Source of the DNA: Microthrixaceae bacterium
Lineage (GTDB): Bacteria; Actinomycetota; Acidimicrobiia; Acidimicrobiales; DATDAH01
Direction of reading: 5' to 3'
Assembly: GCA_020637195.1 (NCBI GenBank)
Contig: JACJWK010000003.1
Span: 1-64,000, forward strand
Length of the DNA stretch: 64,000 nt
Shown: piece after piece, positions 1-8,763 of the stretch
Layout: the number at the start of each line of letters is the position of its first letter
Position numbering within the stretch: the stretch's first letter is position 1
The notes under the pieces: model-generated
The model's input: only the letters and a program-made list of their open reading frames with translations
The model's database searches: none
What the model was told of the DNA's origin: nothing
Made by a program: the position numbers and the translations under genes

Positions 1-2
1 GG

Positions 3-1337
3 AAGAGCCAGGGTGCGTGGTCCCCCGCCGCCGACCGCCCCGACCCCTTGGCCCTCATCGAGGAGCAGGCCACGACCCGGCTGCCCGAGCTGGTGCCGCT
101 CCGGCACGGCCGCATGGCGGCGTCGGCGTTCGCCTTCTACCGGGGAGCGGCGCTGGTGATGGCCGCCGACCTCGCCGCGGTGCCGCACTCGGGCCTCACG
201 GTGCAGCTCTGCGGCGACGCCCACCTCGCCAACTTCGGGGTGTTCAACACCCCAGAGCGCAACCTGGTCTTCAGCGTCAACGACTTCGACGAGACGCTGC
301 CGGGACCCTTCGAGTGGGACGTCAAGCGCCTGGCCGCGAGCATCGAGATCGCGGGGCGCTGGCGCGGCTTCACCGACGCCACCACCACGATGATCGTCGA
401 GCAGACCGTCCGCTCCTACCGCGAAGCGATGGCGTCGTTCGCCGCCACCAGCAACCTCGACACCTGGTACGTGCGCCTCGACGTCCGCGACATCGAGCGC
501 CGCTGGGGAGCCGGCGCCACCGGCAAGGAGACCGCCGGCTTCGAGAAGGCCGTGGCCAAGGCCGAGTCCAAGACCCGTCTGAAGGCCCTCGCCAAGCTCA
601 CCGAGCTCGTCGACGGGACACCCCGCTTCCGGTCCGACCCGCCCCTGCTCGTGCCCGTCGACCAATTGCCGGACGGCGCGGACGAGCGGGTCCGGGCCGT
701 GATCCTCGACGCCCTCCACGAGTACCGCAGCACGCTCAGCGACGACCGCCGCTACCTGCTCGAGACGTACCGGTTCGTCGACCTGGCCCGCAAGGTCGTC
801 GGAGTCGGCTCGGTCGGAACCCGCTGCTGGCTCGCCCTGTTCGTCGGACGCGACGCCGACGACCCGCTGTTCCTCCAGATCAAGGAGGCGGAGGCGTCGG
901 TGCTCGAGCGGTTCCTCGGCCCCAGCGACTACGCCGAGCACGGCCAGCGCGTCGTCGAGGGCCAGCGCCTGATGCAGTCCTCCTCGGACATCTTCCTCGG
1001 CTGGCACCAGGTGGCGGCCGAGGAGTCCGTCGACGGGCGCTCGCACGACTACTACGTGCGCCAGCTCTGGGACGGCAAGGGCTCGGCCCGAATCGAGACC
1101 ATGGCCCCGACGACCATGGGGCGGTACGGGGAGATGTGCGGCTGGACGCTGGCCAAGGCCCACGCCCGCTCCGGCGATCCCGTCGCCATCAGCGCGTACC
1201 TCGGCGCCGGCACCAAGTTCGACGTGGCCGTCACCGCCTTCGCTCGGGCCTACGCCACGCAGAACGAGCTCGATCACGCGGCGCTCGTGGCCGCGATCGC
1301 CGAAGGTCGTCTGGCCGCCGAGGACGAGCCCCGCTGA
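3..1337 (+). CDS. DUF2252 family protein, 5'-truncated by the window edge
   Basis: The frame is open from base 3 through the TTG at 48, and the residues before that TTG (KSQGAWSPAADRPDP) look like the usual start of the DUF2252 core, so the true start is probably outside the window. DUF2252 proteins have a kinase-like fold and no firmly assigned function. Visible family blocks are CGDAHLANFG, then VNDFDETLPGPFEWDVKRLA, and a C-terminal YYVRQLWDGKGS segment. No signal peptide or membrane segment is seen. It is convergent with the MFS gene. The family call is strong; the function is unknown. Confidence 0.85.
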   Translation, partial: KSQGAWSPAADRPDPLALIEEQATTRLPELVPLRHGRMAASAFAFYRGAALVMAADLAAVPHSGLTVQLCGDAHLANFGVFNTPERNLVFSVNDFDETLPGPFEWDVKRLAASIEIAGRWRGFTDATTTMIVEQTVRSYREAMASFAATSNLDTWYVRLDVRDIERRWGAGATGKETAGFEKAVAKAESKTRLKALAKLTELVDGTPRFRSDPPLLVPVDQLPDGADERVRAVILDALHEYRSTLSDDRRYLLETYRFVDLARKVVGVGSVGTRCWLALFVGRDADDPLFLQIKEAEASVLERFLGPSDYAEHGQRVVEGQRLMQSSSDIFLGWHQVAAEESVDGRSHDYYVRQLWDGKGSARIETMAPTTMGRYGEMCGWTLAKAHARSGDPVAISAYLGAGTKFDVAVTAFARAYATQNELDHAALVAAIAEGRLAAEDEPR

Positions 1338-1340
1338 CGT

Positions 1341-1401
1341 CCGGGCGATCGCCCGGGGCGGTCGGGGCCGGGGCGGTCGGGGCCGGCGCCGGCGCCGGCG
1401 C
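1341..1401. terminator. GC palindromes between convergent genes
   Basis: A perfect 16-bp palindrome (1341-1356, CCGGGCGATCGCCCGG) directly follows the DUF2252 stop. A GGCGCC-rich run (about 1383-1401) follows, just before the MFS stop. The position between two convergent genes suits a bidirectional terminator. There is no T-tract and almost no loop, so the role is tentative. Confidence 0.3.
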
Positions 1402-1404
1402 CGA

Positions 1405-3006
1405 TCAGGGCGCCCGGGCGTCCTCGGCCTGGTACTCGGCTAGCAGGCGCAGCTCGTCGTCGCGCTTCGGGAACACGAAGAACACCAGCGCGGCGCCGCC
1501 GAGGATGGCGGCGATGCCCGCGAGGTAGGCCCAGTCCTGGCCGTCGACGAAGGAGGAGCGGGCCGCGGCCGTGATCTCGTCGGCGTACTGGGGATGCTGC
1601 TCCGCCACGGACTCGGCGCTCGCGAACGAGCGCTCGAGCTGGGTCTGGACGCTGTCGGTGACCTTGGCTTGGTCGGCGGCCGGCGCGCCGGCGATCGCCG
1701 TCGCGATCGCGGCCGCGTAGCCGGCGGTGAGCAGGGCCCCCATGATCGACTGCATGATGGCGCCGCCGAGGTCGCGCTGGAGGTCGGCGGTGCCCGACGC
1801 CATGCCCGCCCGGGTGACGGGCACCGACCCCGTGAGCGAGTGCGAGGCCGGCGTTCCGGCCAGGCCCACGCCGAGGCCGACGAAGGCGTAGGCCAGGCCG
1901 ACGAGCGCGTAGGAGGTGCCGTCGTCCCAGAACAGGTACATCGTGAGGAAGCCGAGCAGGCAGAACACGTAGCCCGAGAGGAGGGTGACGCGCGCCCCGC
2001 GGGCCTCGACCAGCTTGGCCGAGCGGGGGGCGGCGAGGACCATGAACACGACCGCGGGGAGGATGGCGGCCCCCGCCTCGAGGCTCGAGTACCCGAGCAC
2101 GTTCTGCAGGAACTGCTGGCCCACGAACATCGCGCCCATCAGCGCGCCGAAGACGATGATCCCCGCGCAGGCGGCCACCCAGAAGATCCGTCGGGCCGCC
2201 ACCTTCAGGTCGTACAGCGGGTTCGTGGCGCGCCGTTGGCGCACGACGAAGGCCGCGCCGGCGGCCAGCGCCAGCGCGGCCAGGCCGAGCGCGACGGTGC
2301 CCGCGGCGGGGACGGGGGCGACGTTGATGGCCAGCACCAACGCCGCCACCATCACCACCGACAGGATCCCGCCCAGGTTGTCGACCGGGTCGGACGACTC
2401 GTTGACGTGCGCCGGCACCAGGCGCAGGGCCAGCACGAAGGCGACGAGCGCGAGGGGCAGGGTGACGAGGAACACCGAGCCCCAGTAGAAGTCGAGCAGG
2501 AGCGCACCGCTGACCAGGGGGCCGAGTGCCGAGATGCCCCCGCCCAGGGCCGACCACAGCGCGATCGAGCGGGTGCGGGCCGGGCCCGACCACAGCGCGG
2601 TGATGAGCGCGAGCGTGGTCGGGTAGGCCATGCCCGCCGAGAGGCCGCCGAGGACGCGGGCGGCCACCAGCACCCCGGTGTTGGGGGCGAGCCCCGCGAG
2701 CAGGCTCGCCGGCACCGACAGCCCGACGCCGAGCAGCAGCATCATCTTGCGGCCGTAGCGGTCGCCCAGCGCGCCCAGCCAGAGAACCGAGGCGGCGAGG
2801 CCGAGCGAGTACCCGATGGCGACCATGTCGAGCTGGGTCTGCGAGGCGGTGAACGCCTTGCCGATGTCGGGCAGCGCCACGTTGGCCACCGCCAGGTTCA
2901 GGTTGGCCACGGCGGCCACGAGGATGAGCGCCAGCAGCACGAGCTTGCCTCGCTCCGGTGCCTCGGACGCCTCCTCGCCCTGGGTCCCCACTGCCTGGTC
3001 GGTCAC
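1405..3006 (-). CDS. MFS transporter, DHA2 (14-TM) drug-exporter type
   Basis: This 533-aa protein is hydrophobic throughout and shows the DHA2 pattern: a soluble N-terminus of about 25 residues, then LNLAVANVALPDIGKAF in TM1, and the MFS motif-A-like loop GALGDRYGRKMMLLLG between TM2 and TM3. The length fits 14-TM proton-coupled exporters of drugs or metabolites (EmrB/QacA group). The start is GTG at 3006. A TAGCGT box lies 47 nt upstream in the gap shared with the divergent radical-SAM gene. No regulator or adaptor (EmrA-like) gene is adjacent, so the substrate cannot be guessed. Confidence 0.85.
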   Translation of the reverse strand: MTDQAVGTQGEEASEAPERGKLVLLALILVAAVANLNLAVANVALPDIGKAFTASQTQLDMVAIGYSLGLAASVLWLGALGDRYGRKMMLLLGVGLSVPASLLAGLAPNTGVLVAARVLGGLSAGMAYPTTLALITALWSGPARTRSIALWSALGGGISALGPLVSGALLLDFYWGSVFLVTLPLALVAFVLALRLVPAHVNESSDPVDNLGGILSVVMVAALVLAINVAPVPAAGTVALGLAALALAAGAAFVVRQRRATNPLYDLKVAARRIFWVAACAGIIVFGALMGAMFVGQQFLQNVLGYSSLEAGAAILPAVVFMVLAAPRSAKLVEARGARVTLLSGYVFCLLGFLTMYLFWDDGTSYALVGLAYAFVGLGVGLAGTPASHSLTGSVPVTRAGMASGTADLQRDLGGAIMQSIMGALLTAGYAAAIATAIAGAPAADQAKVTDSVQTQLERSFASAESVAEQHPQYADEITAAARSSFVDGQDWAYLAGIAAILGGAALVFFVFPKRDDELRLLAEYQAEDARAP

Positions 3007-3082
3007 GCCCCGTCCCCTCGTCGCCGGCGCCCGTGCCGGCGCCCCGTGGGCGCACGCTAGTGCCCGCCCGCCGACGAGTCCC

Positions 3083-3088
3083 TAGCCT
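3083..3088 (+). promoter_or_regulatory. Putative -10 box for leaderless transcription of the radical-SAM gene
   Basis: TAGCCT ends 8 nt before the ATG at 3097, where transcription would begin at or next to the start codon. The same geometry recurs at several genes here. No clear -35 was found. Confidence 0.4.
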
Positions 3089-3096
3089 GAGGCGCG

Positions 3097-4422
3097 ATGG
3101 CCCCGGTCCCCGTCCACCTCGGCCGCCGCGACGACGGCGACGATCCGGGGGGCCCGGCGATGCCCGCGCCCCGGCCGCTCACGGCCCCCGCGCAGTTCCA
3201 CGTCCTGGCCAAGCCCACGGGCCCCATCTGCAACCTCGACTGCGAGTACTGCTTCTTCCTGTCGAAGGAGGCGCTGTACCCCGGCGACCGGTTCCGCATG
3301 GCCGAGGACGTCCTCGAGCGGTACCTGCGCCAGCTCCTCGAGTCGATCGAGGCGCCGGTGGCGACGGTGGCCTGGCAGGGCGGCGAGCCGACGCTCATGG
3401 GGGTCGACTTCTTCCGGCACGCGGTCGGGCTGGCCGAGTCCCTGAAGCGACCGGGCCAGCGCCTGGAGCACACCCTCCAGACGAACGGCACGCTGCTGAC
3501 CGACGAGTGGTGCGAGCTGCTCGCCGAGCACCGCTTCCTCGTCGGCATCAGCATCGACGGGCCGCCGGCCCTGCACGACGCCTACCGGGTGGACAAGCGG
3601 GGCGCGCCGACCTCCGAGCGGGTCCTGCGCGGGCTCGAGCGGCTGAAGGCGCACGGCGTCGACTGGAACGTCCTGTGCACCGTCCACGCCGCCAACCAGG
3701 ACCAGCCCCTCGAGGTGTACCGGTGGTTCCGCGACGAGCTCGCCGCGACCCACATCCAGCTCATCCCCGTCGTCGAGCGGGACAACGACACCGGGTTCCA
3801 GGAGGGCGACCGGGTCACGGCGCGGTCGGTCGACCCCGAGGCCTGGGGACGGTTCCTCGTCACGGTGTTCGACGAGTGGCTGCGCCACGACGTCGGGACG
3901 GTGTTCGTCACCCACTTCGACGCCGCGCTCGCCTCGTGGGTCGGGGCACCGGCGTCGCTGTGCATCTTCGGCGAGACCTGCGGTGACGCGGTCGCCCTCG
4001 AGCACAACGGCGACGTCTACTCCTGCGACCACTTCGTCGAGCCCGACCACCTGCTCGGCAACCTCCGCGACACCCACCTCGTGGACCTCCTGGCGTCCCC
4101 CCGACAGCGCGCCTTCGGCGCCGCCAAGCGCGACACGCTCCCCCGCCACTGCCGCGAGTGCGACGTCCGCTTCGCCTGCCACGGCGAGTGCCCCAAGAAC
4201 CGCTTCACCACGACCCCCGACGGCGAGCCGGGCCTCAACTACCTCTGCGCCGGCTACGAGGCCTTCTTCCGCCACGTCGACGGGCCCATGCGGCTCATGG
4301 CCGATCTCCTCCGGCAGGGTCGCTTCGCGGACGAGGTGAGGGCGATCTTCGCCCGGGCCGGGCGCAACGAGCCGTGCCCCTGCGGCAGCGGCCGCAAGGC
4401 CAAGGCCTGCCACGGCGGCTGA
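3097..4422 (+). CDS. Radical SAM/SPASM protein, anaerobic sulfatase-maturase-like, with C-terminal SEC-C motif
   Basis: This 441-aa protein has the radical-SAM cluster CxxxCxxC at about residues 45-52 (CNLDCEYC), the WQGGEPT segment, the QTNGTLL strand and ISIDGPP. These match anSME-type enzymes that oxidise Ser or Cys to formylglycine in sulfatases. A SPASM-type cysteine-rich region follows (CGDAVALEHNGDVYSCDHF, then HCRECDVRFACHGECP). The last 20 residues form a zinc-binding SEC-C motif (PCPCGSGRKAKACHGG). An alternative ATG at 3160 would remove a low-complexity leader; the upstream ATG is kept because of the -10-like box before it. No sulfatase lies in the window, so the substrate is unknown and a peptide-maturase role cannot be excluded. 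Confidence 0.85.
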   Translation: MAPVPVHLGRRDDGDDPGGPAMPAPRPLTAPAQFHVLAKPTGPICNLDCEYCFFLSKEALYPGDRFRMAEDVLERYLRQLLESIEAPVATVAWQGGEPTLMGVDFFRHAVGLAESLKRPGQRLEHTLQTNGTLLTDEWCELLAEHRFLVGISIDGPPALHDAYRVDKRGAPTSERVLRGLERLKAHGVDWNVLCTVHAANQDQPLEVYRWFRDELAATHIQLIPVVERDNDTGFQEGDRVTARSVDPEAWGRFLVTVFDEWLRHDVGTVFVTHFDAALASWVGAPASLCIFGETCGDAVALEHNGDVYSCDHFVEPDHLLGNLRDTHLVDLLASPRQRAFGAAKRDTLPRHCRECDVRFACHGECPKNRFTTTPDGEPGLNYLCAGYEAFFRHVDGPMRLMADLLRQGRFADEVRAIFARAGRNEPCPCGSGRKAKACHGG

Positions 4423-4437
4423 GCCGGGCGGACGGCC

Positions 4438-7053
4438 TCAGTGCGGCAGGCGGGGCCCGGCGTCGTCGCGCAGGTCGATCTCGAGGACCGCGGCCGGGCC
4501 CGCGGCGTGCAGCCGGTCGAGGTCGTGGTTGACCAGCCAGGGGTCGAGTCGCTCCACGGGGAGGGGCCGGCTGAACAGGTAGCCCTGCGCGGCGCCGCAA
4601 CCCATGCGCACCAGGGCCCGGGCCGACGCGGTGGTCTCGACGCCCTCGGCGATGACGTCGAGGCCCAGGTTGCGGGCCAGGTCGATGATGGCGTGGACGA
4701 TCGTCTCGGCGGTGTGGTCGGCGGCCATCGCGGCGATGAACGACTGGTCGATCTTCAGCGTGTCCACGTCGAGGGTGGTGAGGTACGAGAGCGACGAGTG
4801 GCCCGTCCCGAAGTCGTCGATCGCCACCCGCACCCCGAGGTCCCGCAGCCGCCCGATGACCACGACCGCCCTTCCGGGGTTGGCCATCAGCGCGGTCTCG
4901 GTGAGCTCGATCTCGAGGAACGACGCCGGCAGGCCCTCGGCGTCGAGCATCGTCCCGATGGCGTCGACGAGGTCGTCCTCGACCAGGTTGCGGGCCGACA
5001 CGTTCACCGACATCCGCAACGGCTGGCCGACGTGGAACCACCGCGCTGCCTGGGCGATGGCCTGGCCCAGGACCTCACGGGTGAGGGGGTGGATCATGTC
5101 GGTGCGCTCGGCGACCGGGATGAACTCCGCCGGGAGCAGCAGGCGACGCGGGCCCTGCCGCCACCGCACGAGGGCCTCCACCCCGAGGATCGCCCCGTCG
5201 TCGAGCCCGACCTGGGGCTGGTACGAGAGCTCGAGCTCGCCCGCCTCGATCCCGTGGCGCAGCCGGCCCACCACCGCCAGGCGGGTGGGGCTGTAGTGGT
5301 CGAGGTCGGGGGAGTACACGACCACGCCGGTGTGCTCGGCCTTGGCCGCGTACATCGCCACGTCGGCCTGGCGGAGCAGGCTCGACGCGTCCACGACCGG
5401 CCCGGCGGGCAACGCCACGCCGATGCTGGCGTCCACGTCCACGTCGATCTCGCCGACCGAGAACGGCCGGCGGAGCTGCCCGAGCACGTCGTGCGCGCGG
5501 GCAGCGGCCTCGTCGCCGTCGCCGGCGGTGACGAGCAGCGCGAACTCGTCGCCACCGAGGCGGGCGAAGCGATCACCCGGCGCGAGCCACGGGCCGAGGC
5601 GGCGACCGACCTCGATCAACAGCTCGTCCCCGCTGGCGTGACCGAGGGTGTCGTTGACCTCCTTGAACCGGTCGAGGTCGATGAGCAGGACCGCCACCCG
5701 GCCCCCGCCGTCACCGAGCCGGTCCTCGAGCTGGCGCTGGAAGAGCGTTCGGTTCGGGAGGCCCGTCAGCGGGTCGTGGGTGGCGAGGAACTCGTTGCCG
5801 GCCGACTCGGCTCGCAGGCGGTCGACGAGCCCGACGTTGCGCAGCGCCACCGCGGCGTGCGAGCAGAGGGTGCGGAACAGGCGGGCGTCCTCGCGGTCGA
5901 AGCCGCGCGTGACGCCGCTGCGGTCGCCGACCCCGATGACGACCCGGTGACCGTCGCCGATCGCGAGGCACTCGACCAGGGCCTCGGACAGGCCCGCCGC
6001 GCCGAGGTCGACGCCGCCTTCCCCCTCGGGCACGTACAGGCGCACACCGTCGTTCGCCGCGGCGGTGCGGCGGTCGAACGTCGACACCGGCTCGAGCGCG
6101 ATGTCGGGCGCTCCCACGCGGTGGACCCGCTTGAGCCCCTCGGCCGAGTCGGGTGACCAGACCCACGCCGTGTCGGCCCGGAGCACGTCGGCGACGCGCG
6201 GGAGCAGGCTGGCCTCGACGTCGCCGGCGGCCACCGCGGCCCCCAGGTCGCGCGCGAAGGCGTCCAGGCGGGCCATCGCGTGGTGGCGGGCCACCACCCG
6301 GGCGTAGGCACGGGTGACGGCCACCACGAAGACGATGAGCGGCACCGCGAGCCACGCCTCGGCCCACCCCTGCTCGAGACCGCTCACGATGACCAGGGCC
6401 AGCGCGAGGTCGACCACGGCCATGGCCATGGGGACCCAGATGCCCCAGAGCAGGCTGGGCTCCCAGCTGCCCTGGTGGAGGCTGATGGCGGCGGTCACGA
6501 CGATCCCGCCCACGAGGTCGCCGGCCACCACCGCCGCCGCGGCGGCCAGCCACGCCGGCGGGCCGAGGGTGTCCGGGGCCCCGATGGCCGCCAGCACCGC
6601 GCCCGCGACCGCGATCTCGAGAGCGTGGGACAACAGGTTGAAGAGCAGCTTCACCCCGGACTGGTGGCGGACCCCGCGCAGCACGATGGCCGAGGCCGCC
6701 ACGCGGGCGAGGACCACCAGCGGGACGGGGAGGAAGAACAGCCCGACGAGCAGCGGGATCGACGTCAGGGCGAACGCGTGGGTCTCCCGCCGCAGCTCGA
6801 TCTCCACCTCGAAGAGCTCGGCCAGCAGGTAGAGCGCGAACACGAGGGCGAACAGGCCCCAGTGGACGCCGTGCTCGTCGACGTGGACGGCGGTGCCGTG
6901 CAGGCCGGCGAGGAGGGCGACGAGCAGCAGGGCCAGCCCGACGCACAGGCGGGCGACCCGGAGGGCGCCGGCGTCCTCGGTGCCCGCCTCGGCGGCCCCG
7001 GCCTCGGGCGCACCCGGCACCACCTCGGGGCCGGGGGTCGTCGGGGCGCTCAC
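4438..7053 (-). CDS. Membrane GGDEF-EAL protein with GAF-like domain (cyclic di-GMP turnover)
   Basis: This 871-aa protein reads as follows: an N-terminal block of about 7-8 membrane segments (about residues 28-250), a GAF-like sensory region (about 265-410), a GGDEF domain (about 430-590) with intact HDPLTGLPNR and GGDEF (near residue 500), and an EAL domain (about 600-850). The EAL domain has GVEALVRW, ELTE, DDFGTGHSSLSYL and KIDQSF. Both catalytic signatures look intact, so it could make and break c-di-GMP at the membrane under control of the sensor part. Transcription starts at GTG 7053. A 15-bp palindrome (7057-7071) sits just upstream. It is convergent with the radical-SAM gene. Confidence 0.9.
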   Translation of the reverse strand: MSAPTTPGPEVVPGAPEAGAAEAGTEDAGALRVARLCVGLALLLVALLAGLHGTAVHVDEHGVHWGLFALVFALYLLAELFEVEIELRRETHAFALTSIPLLVGLFFLPVPLVVLARVAASAIVLRGVRHQSGVKLLFNLLSHALEIAVAGAVLAAIGAPDTLGPPAWLAAAAAVVAGDLVGGIVVTAAISLHQGSWEPSLLWGIWVPMAMAVVDLALALVIVSGLEQGWAEAWLAVPLIVFVVAVTRAYARVVARHHAMARLDAFARDLGAAVAAGDVEASLLPRVADVLRADTAWVWSPDSAEGLKRVHRVGAPDIALEPVSTFDRRTAAANDGVRLYVPEGEGGVDLGAAGLSEALVECLAIGDGHRVVIGVGDRSGVTRGFDREDARLFRTLCSHAAVALRNVGLVDRLRAESAGNEFLATHDPLTGLPNRTLFQRQLEDRLGDGGGRVAVLLIDLDRFKEVNDTLGHASGDELLIEVGRRLGPWLAPGDRFARLGGDEFALLVTAGDGDEAAARAHDVLGQLRRPFSVGEIDVDVDASIGVALPAGPVVDASSLLRQADVAMYAAKAEHTGVVVYSPDLDHYSPTRLAVVGRLRHGIEAGELELSYQPQVGLDDGAILGVEALVRWRQGPRRLLLPAEFIPVAERTDMIHPLTREVLGQAIAQAARWFHVGQPLRMSVNVSARNLVEDDLVDAIGTMLDAEGLPASFLEIELTETALMANPGRAVVVIGRLRDLGVRVAIDDFGTGHSSLSYLTTLDVDTLKIDQSFIAAMAADHTAETIVHAIIDLARNLGLDVIAEGVETTASARALVRMGCGAAQGYLFSRPLPVERLDPWLVNHDLDRLHAAGPAAVLEIDLRDDAGPRLPH

Positions 7054-7056
7054 CGC

Positions 7057-7071
7057 GATCGGCGGCCGATC
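7057..7071. promoter_or_regulatory. Palindrome next to the GGDEF-EAL start codon
   Basis: GATCGGC-G-GCCGATC lies 3 nt upstream of the GTG start of the GGDEF-EAL gene and downstream of the subtilisin remnant. It could be an operator or an mRNA hairpin. Nothing else supports a role. Confidence 0.2.
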
Positions 7072-7084
7072 CGCCCCGGCCCGC

Positions 7085-8581
7085 TCAGCCCCACGACCCC
7101 TCGCGCCACGTGTGGCCCCGCCACGTGTGGCCGAGCCACAGGTCGGCGCGCCAGGTGTGGCCCGTCCAGGTCTGCGAGCGCCAGGTGTGGCCTTGGAGCG
7201 GCGAGCCCGGGTCGCCGGCCGGGTTCCACCCGTCGCCGGCCCACACGTTGCCGTTCCAGATCCCCCCGGTCCACGCCGCGCCGGCGCTCGCGAGCGGGGC
7301 CCAGACGGTCGGCTTCCACGCCGCTCCCTGCAGGTCGAACTCGCCCTCGAGGGTGGTGCCGTCGGCGGCGACGAGGTGCTCGCCGCCGCGGGCGAGCTCG
7401 AGCGAGCCGGTGCCGGTGGACACCGGATGGTCCTGGTCGGCGTTGGGGGTCGGGGCCCGGAGGGCGGCCCGCAGGTCGAGCAGGCCCGCTCCCTGCCCCG
7501 GAGCCGTCGGATCGGCGAGGGGGCGGGCCGTGCCCGTGAGCAGGGCCTTGACCTGGTCCGGGGTCAGCTCGGGCCGCTGGCTCAGCAGCTGAGCGGCCGC
7601 TCCGGCCACCACCGCGGCGGCCTGCGAGGTGCCCGAGCCCCGGAAGAACCGGTCGGCGACCACGGCGGCCGGGTTGCCGACGTCGATGGTGGACCCCGGC
7701 ACCCGCAGCCCGAGCACCGACACCCCCGGGGCCACGAGGTCGACGCCGCGCTCGGGCGAGCCCACCGCGGAAAACGGGGCCACGACGTCGTCGTTGCGGT
7801 CGCGGGGGTCCTGGAGGTCGGCGGCGCCGACGGCGAGGACGTAGGGGTCGAGGGCGGGGTCGGCCAGGGGGCCACCCGAGTTGCCGGCGGCCACGACGAC
7901 CACGATGCCGTGGTGCCACGCCGACTCGACGGCGTGGGCGAGCGGGTCGACGAGGTAGGAACTGGTCGCTGTCGGTGCCGCCCGAGCTGAGCACCCGGAC
8001 GTCGAGGCCGTCGTCCTGTCGGTGCTGCACCACCCAGTCGACCGCTGCGATCATCTGGGACACGTCGAGGGCCCCGTCGGACGCCCCCACCTTCACGTTG
8101 ACCAGCCGGGCGCCGCGGGCCATGCCCTTCGCCGGCGATGGAGGCTCGCCATGTGGGTGCCGTGGCCGTACGTCCACGCCGGGGGCAGTCCCGCCTGGCG
8201 GTCGAGCGACAGGTCGGGTCCGTTGACGACGAGCCGGGGTCGTCGAGGCCGGGCACCGGCGATGCCGGTGTCGACCAGGGCGACGTCGATGCCGGCCCCG
8301 TTCGCGTCTCGTCGCTCGGCCCAGTCCGACCGGACGAGGTGGCGGACCTCGCGACGCAGGACCGGCCGGTCGGTCGCCCACGACCGGAACTCCCGGCCCC
8401 AGCGCTGGCGGGAGTCGGGCTCGGACCACCCGGCCTCGCGCCCCCGGTCGCCGTCGGCGTGGGCCGCCGGCGCGGCGACCACCGGCAGCAGCGCCACCAC
8501 GGCCGCGACGACCCCTCCCGCCACCAGGCGCCGCCACCGCCGCAGCGACACCTGCTCGTCCCGCCCGAGAGATGCCCCCAC
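7085..8581 (-). pseudogene. Secreted S8 (subtilisin-like) serine peptidase, frameshifted
   Basis: A subtilase can be read only by changing frame. The first part (8581 to about 8141) has a signal peptide (RRWRR then a hydrophobic stretch ending PAAHA), the Asp motif VALVDTG and the His motif GHGTHMASL. One surplus base near 8140 moves the frame to IAGEG. A second near 8124 moves it to MARGARLVNVKVG..TDSD. A third near 7961 restores the first frame for SYLVDPLAHAV, VVVAAGNSGG and the Ser motif GTSQAAA. The net gain is three bases. A further disturbed stretch at about 8225-8260 replaces the expected VPGLDD-like sequence. The protein ends in a Trp-rich tail with four GHTWR units. All triad residues survive, so this is either a very recent pseudogene or sequencing insertions. 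Confidence 0.75.
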
Positions 8582-8749
8582 TGCTCGCCCCCCGGTTGCC
8601 TGAATGTACGAGGGAGTCTAAATCACCCCACGTGAGGCGGCAAACGCTGAAAGTAGTTCTTTGACGCGCACAACGTGACTGACCCGCCAGTCAGCCCGCC
8701 GCCGTCGGGCGGCGCGGGCCCGGTCGCCGCCCGCCCTCGCCGGGACCCG

Positions 8750-8755
8750 TAGGAT
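8750..8755 (+). promoter_or_regulatory. Putative -10 box upstream of the first kinase-flippase gene
   Basis: TAGGAT ends 8 nt before the ATG at 8764, consistent with a leaderless or near-leaderless transcript. The divergent gap 8582-8763 holds nothing else that was recognised. Confidence 0.4.
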
Positions 8756-8763
8756 CGCCGCTG

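Noticed and set aside
1375..1401. A regulatory repeat array of GGCGCC units
   Set aside because: It is only a short GC-rich run in a convergent gap; a chance or terminator role is sufficient.
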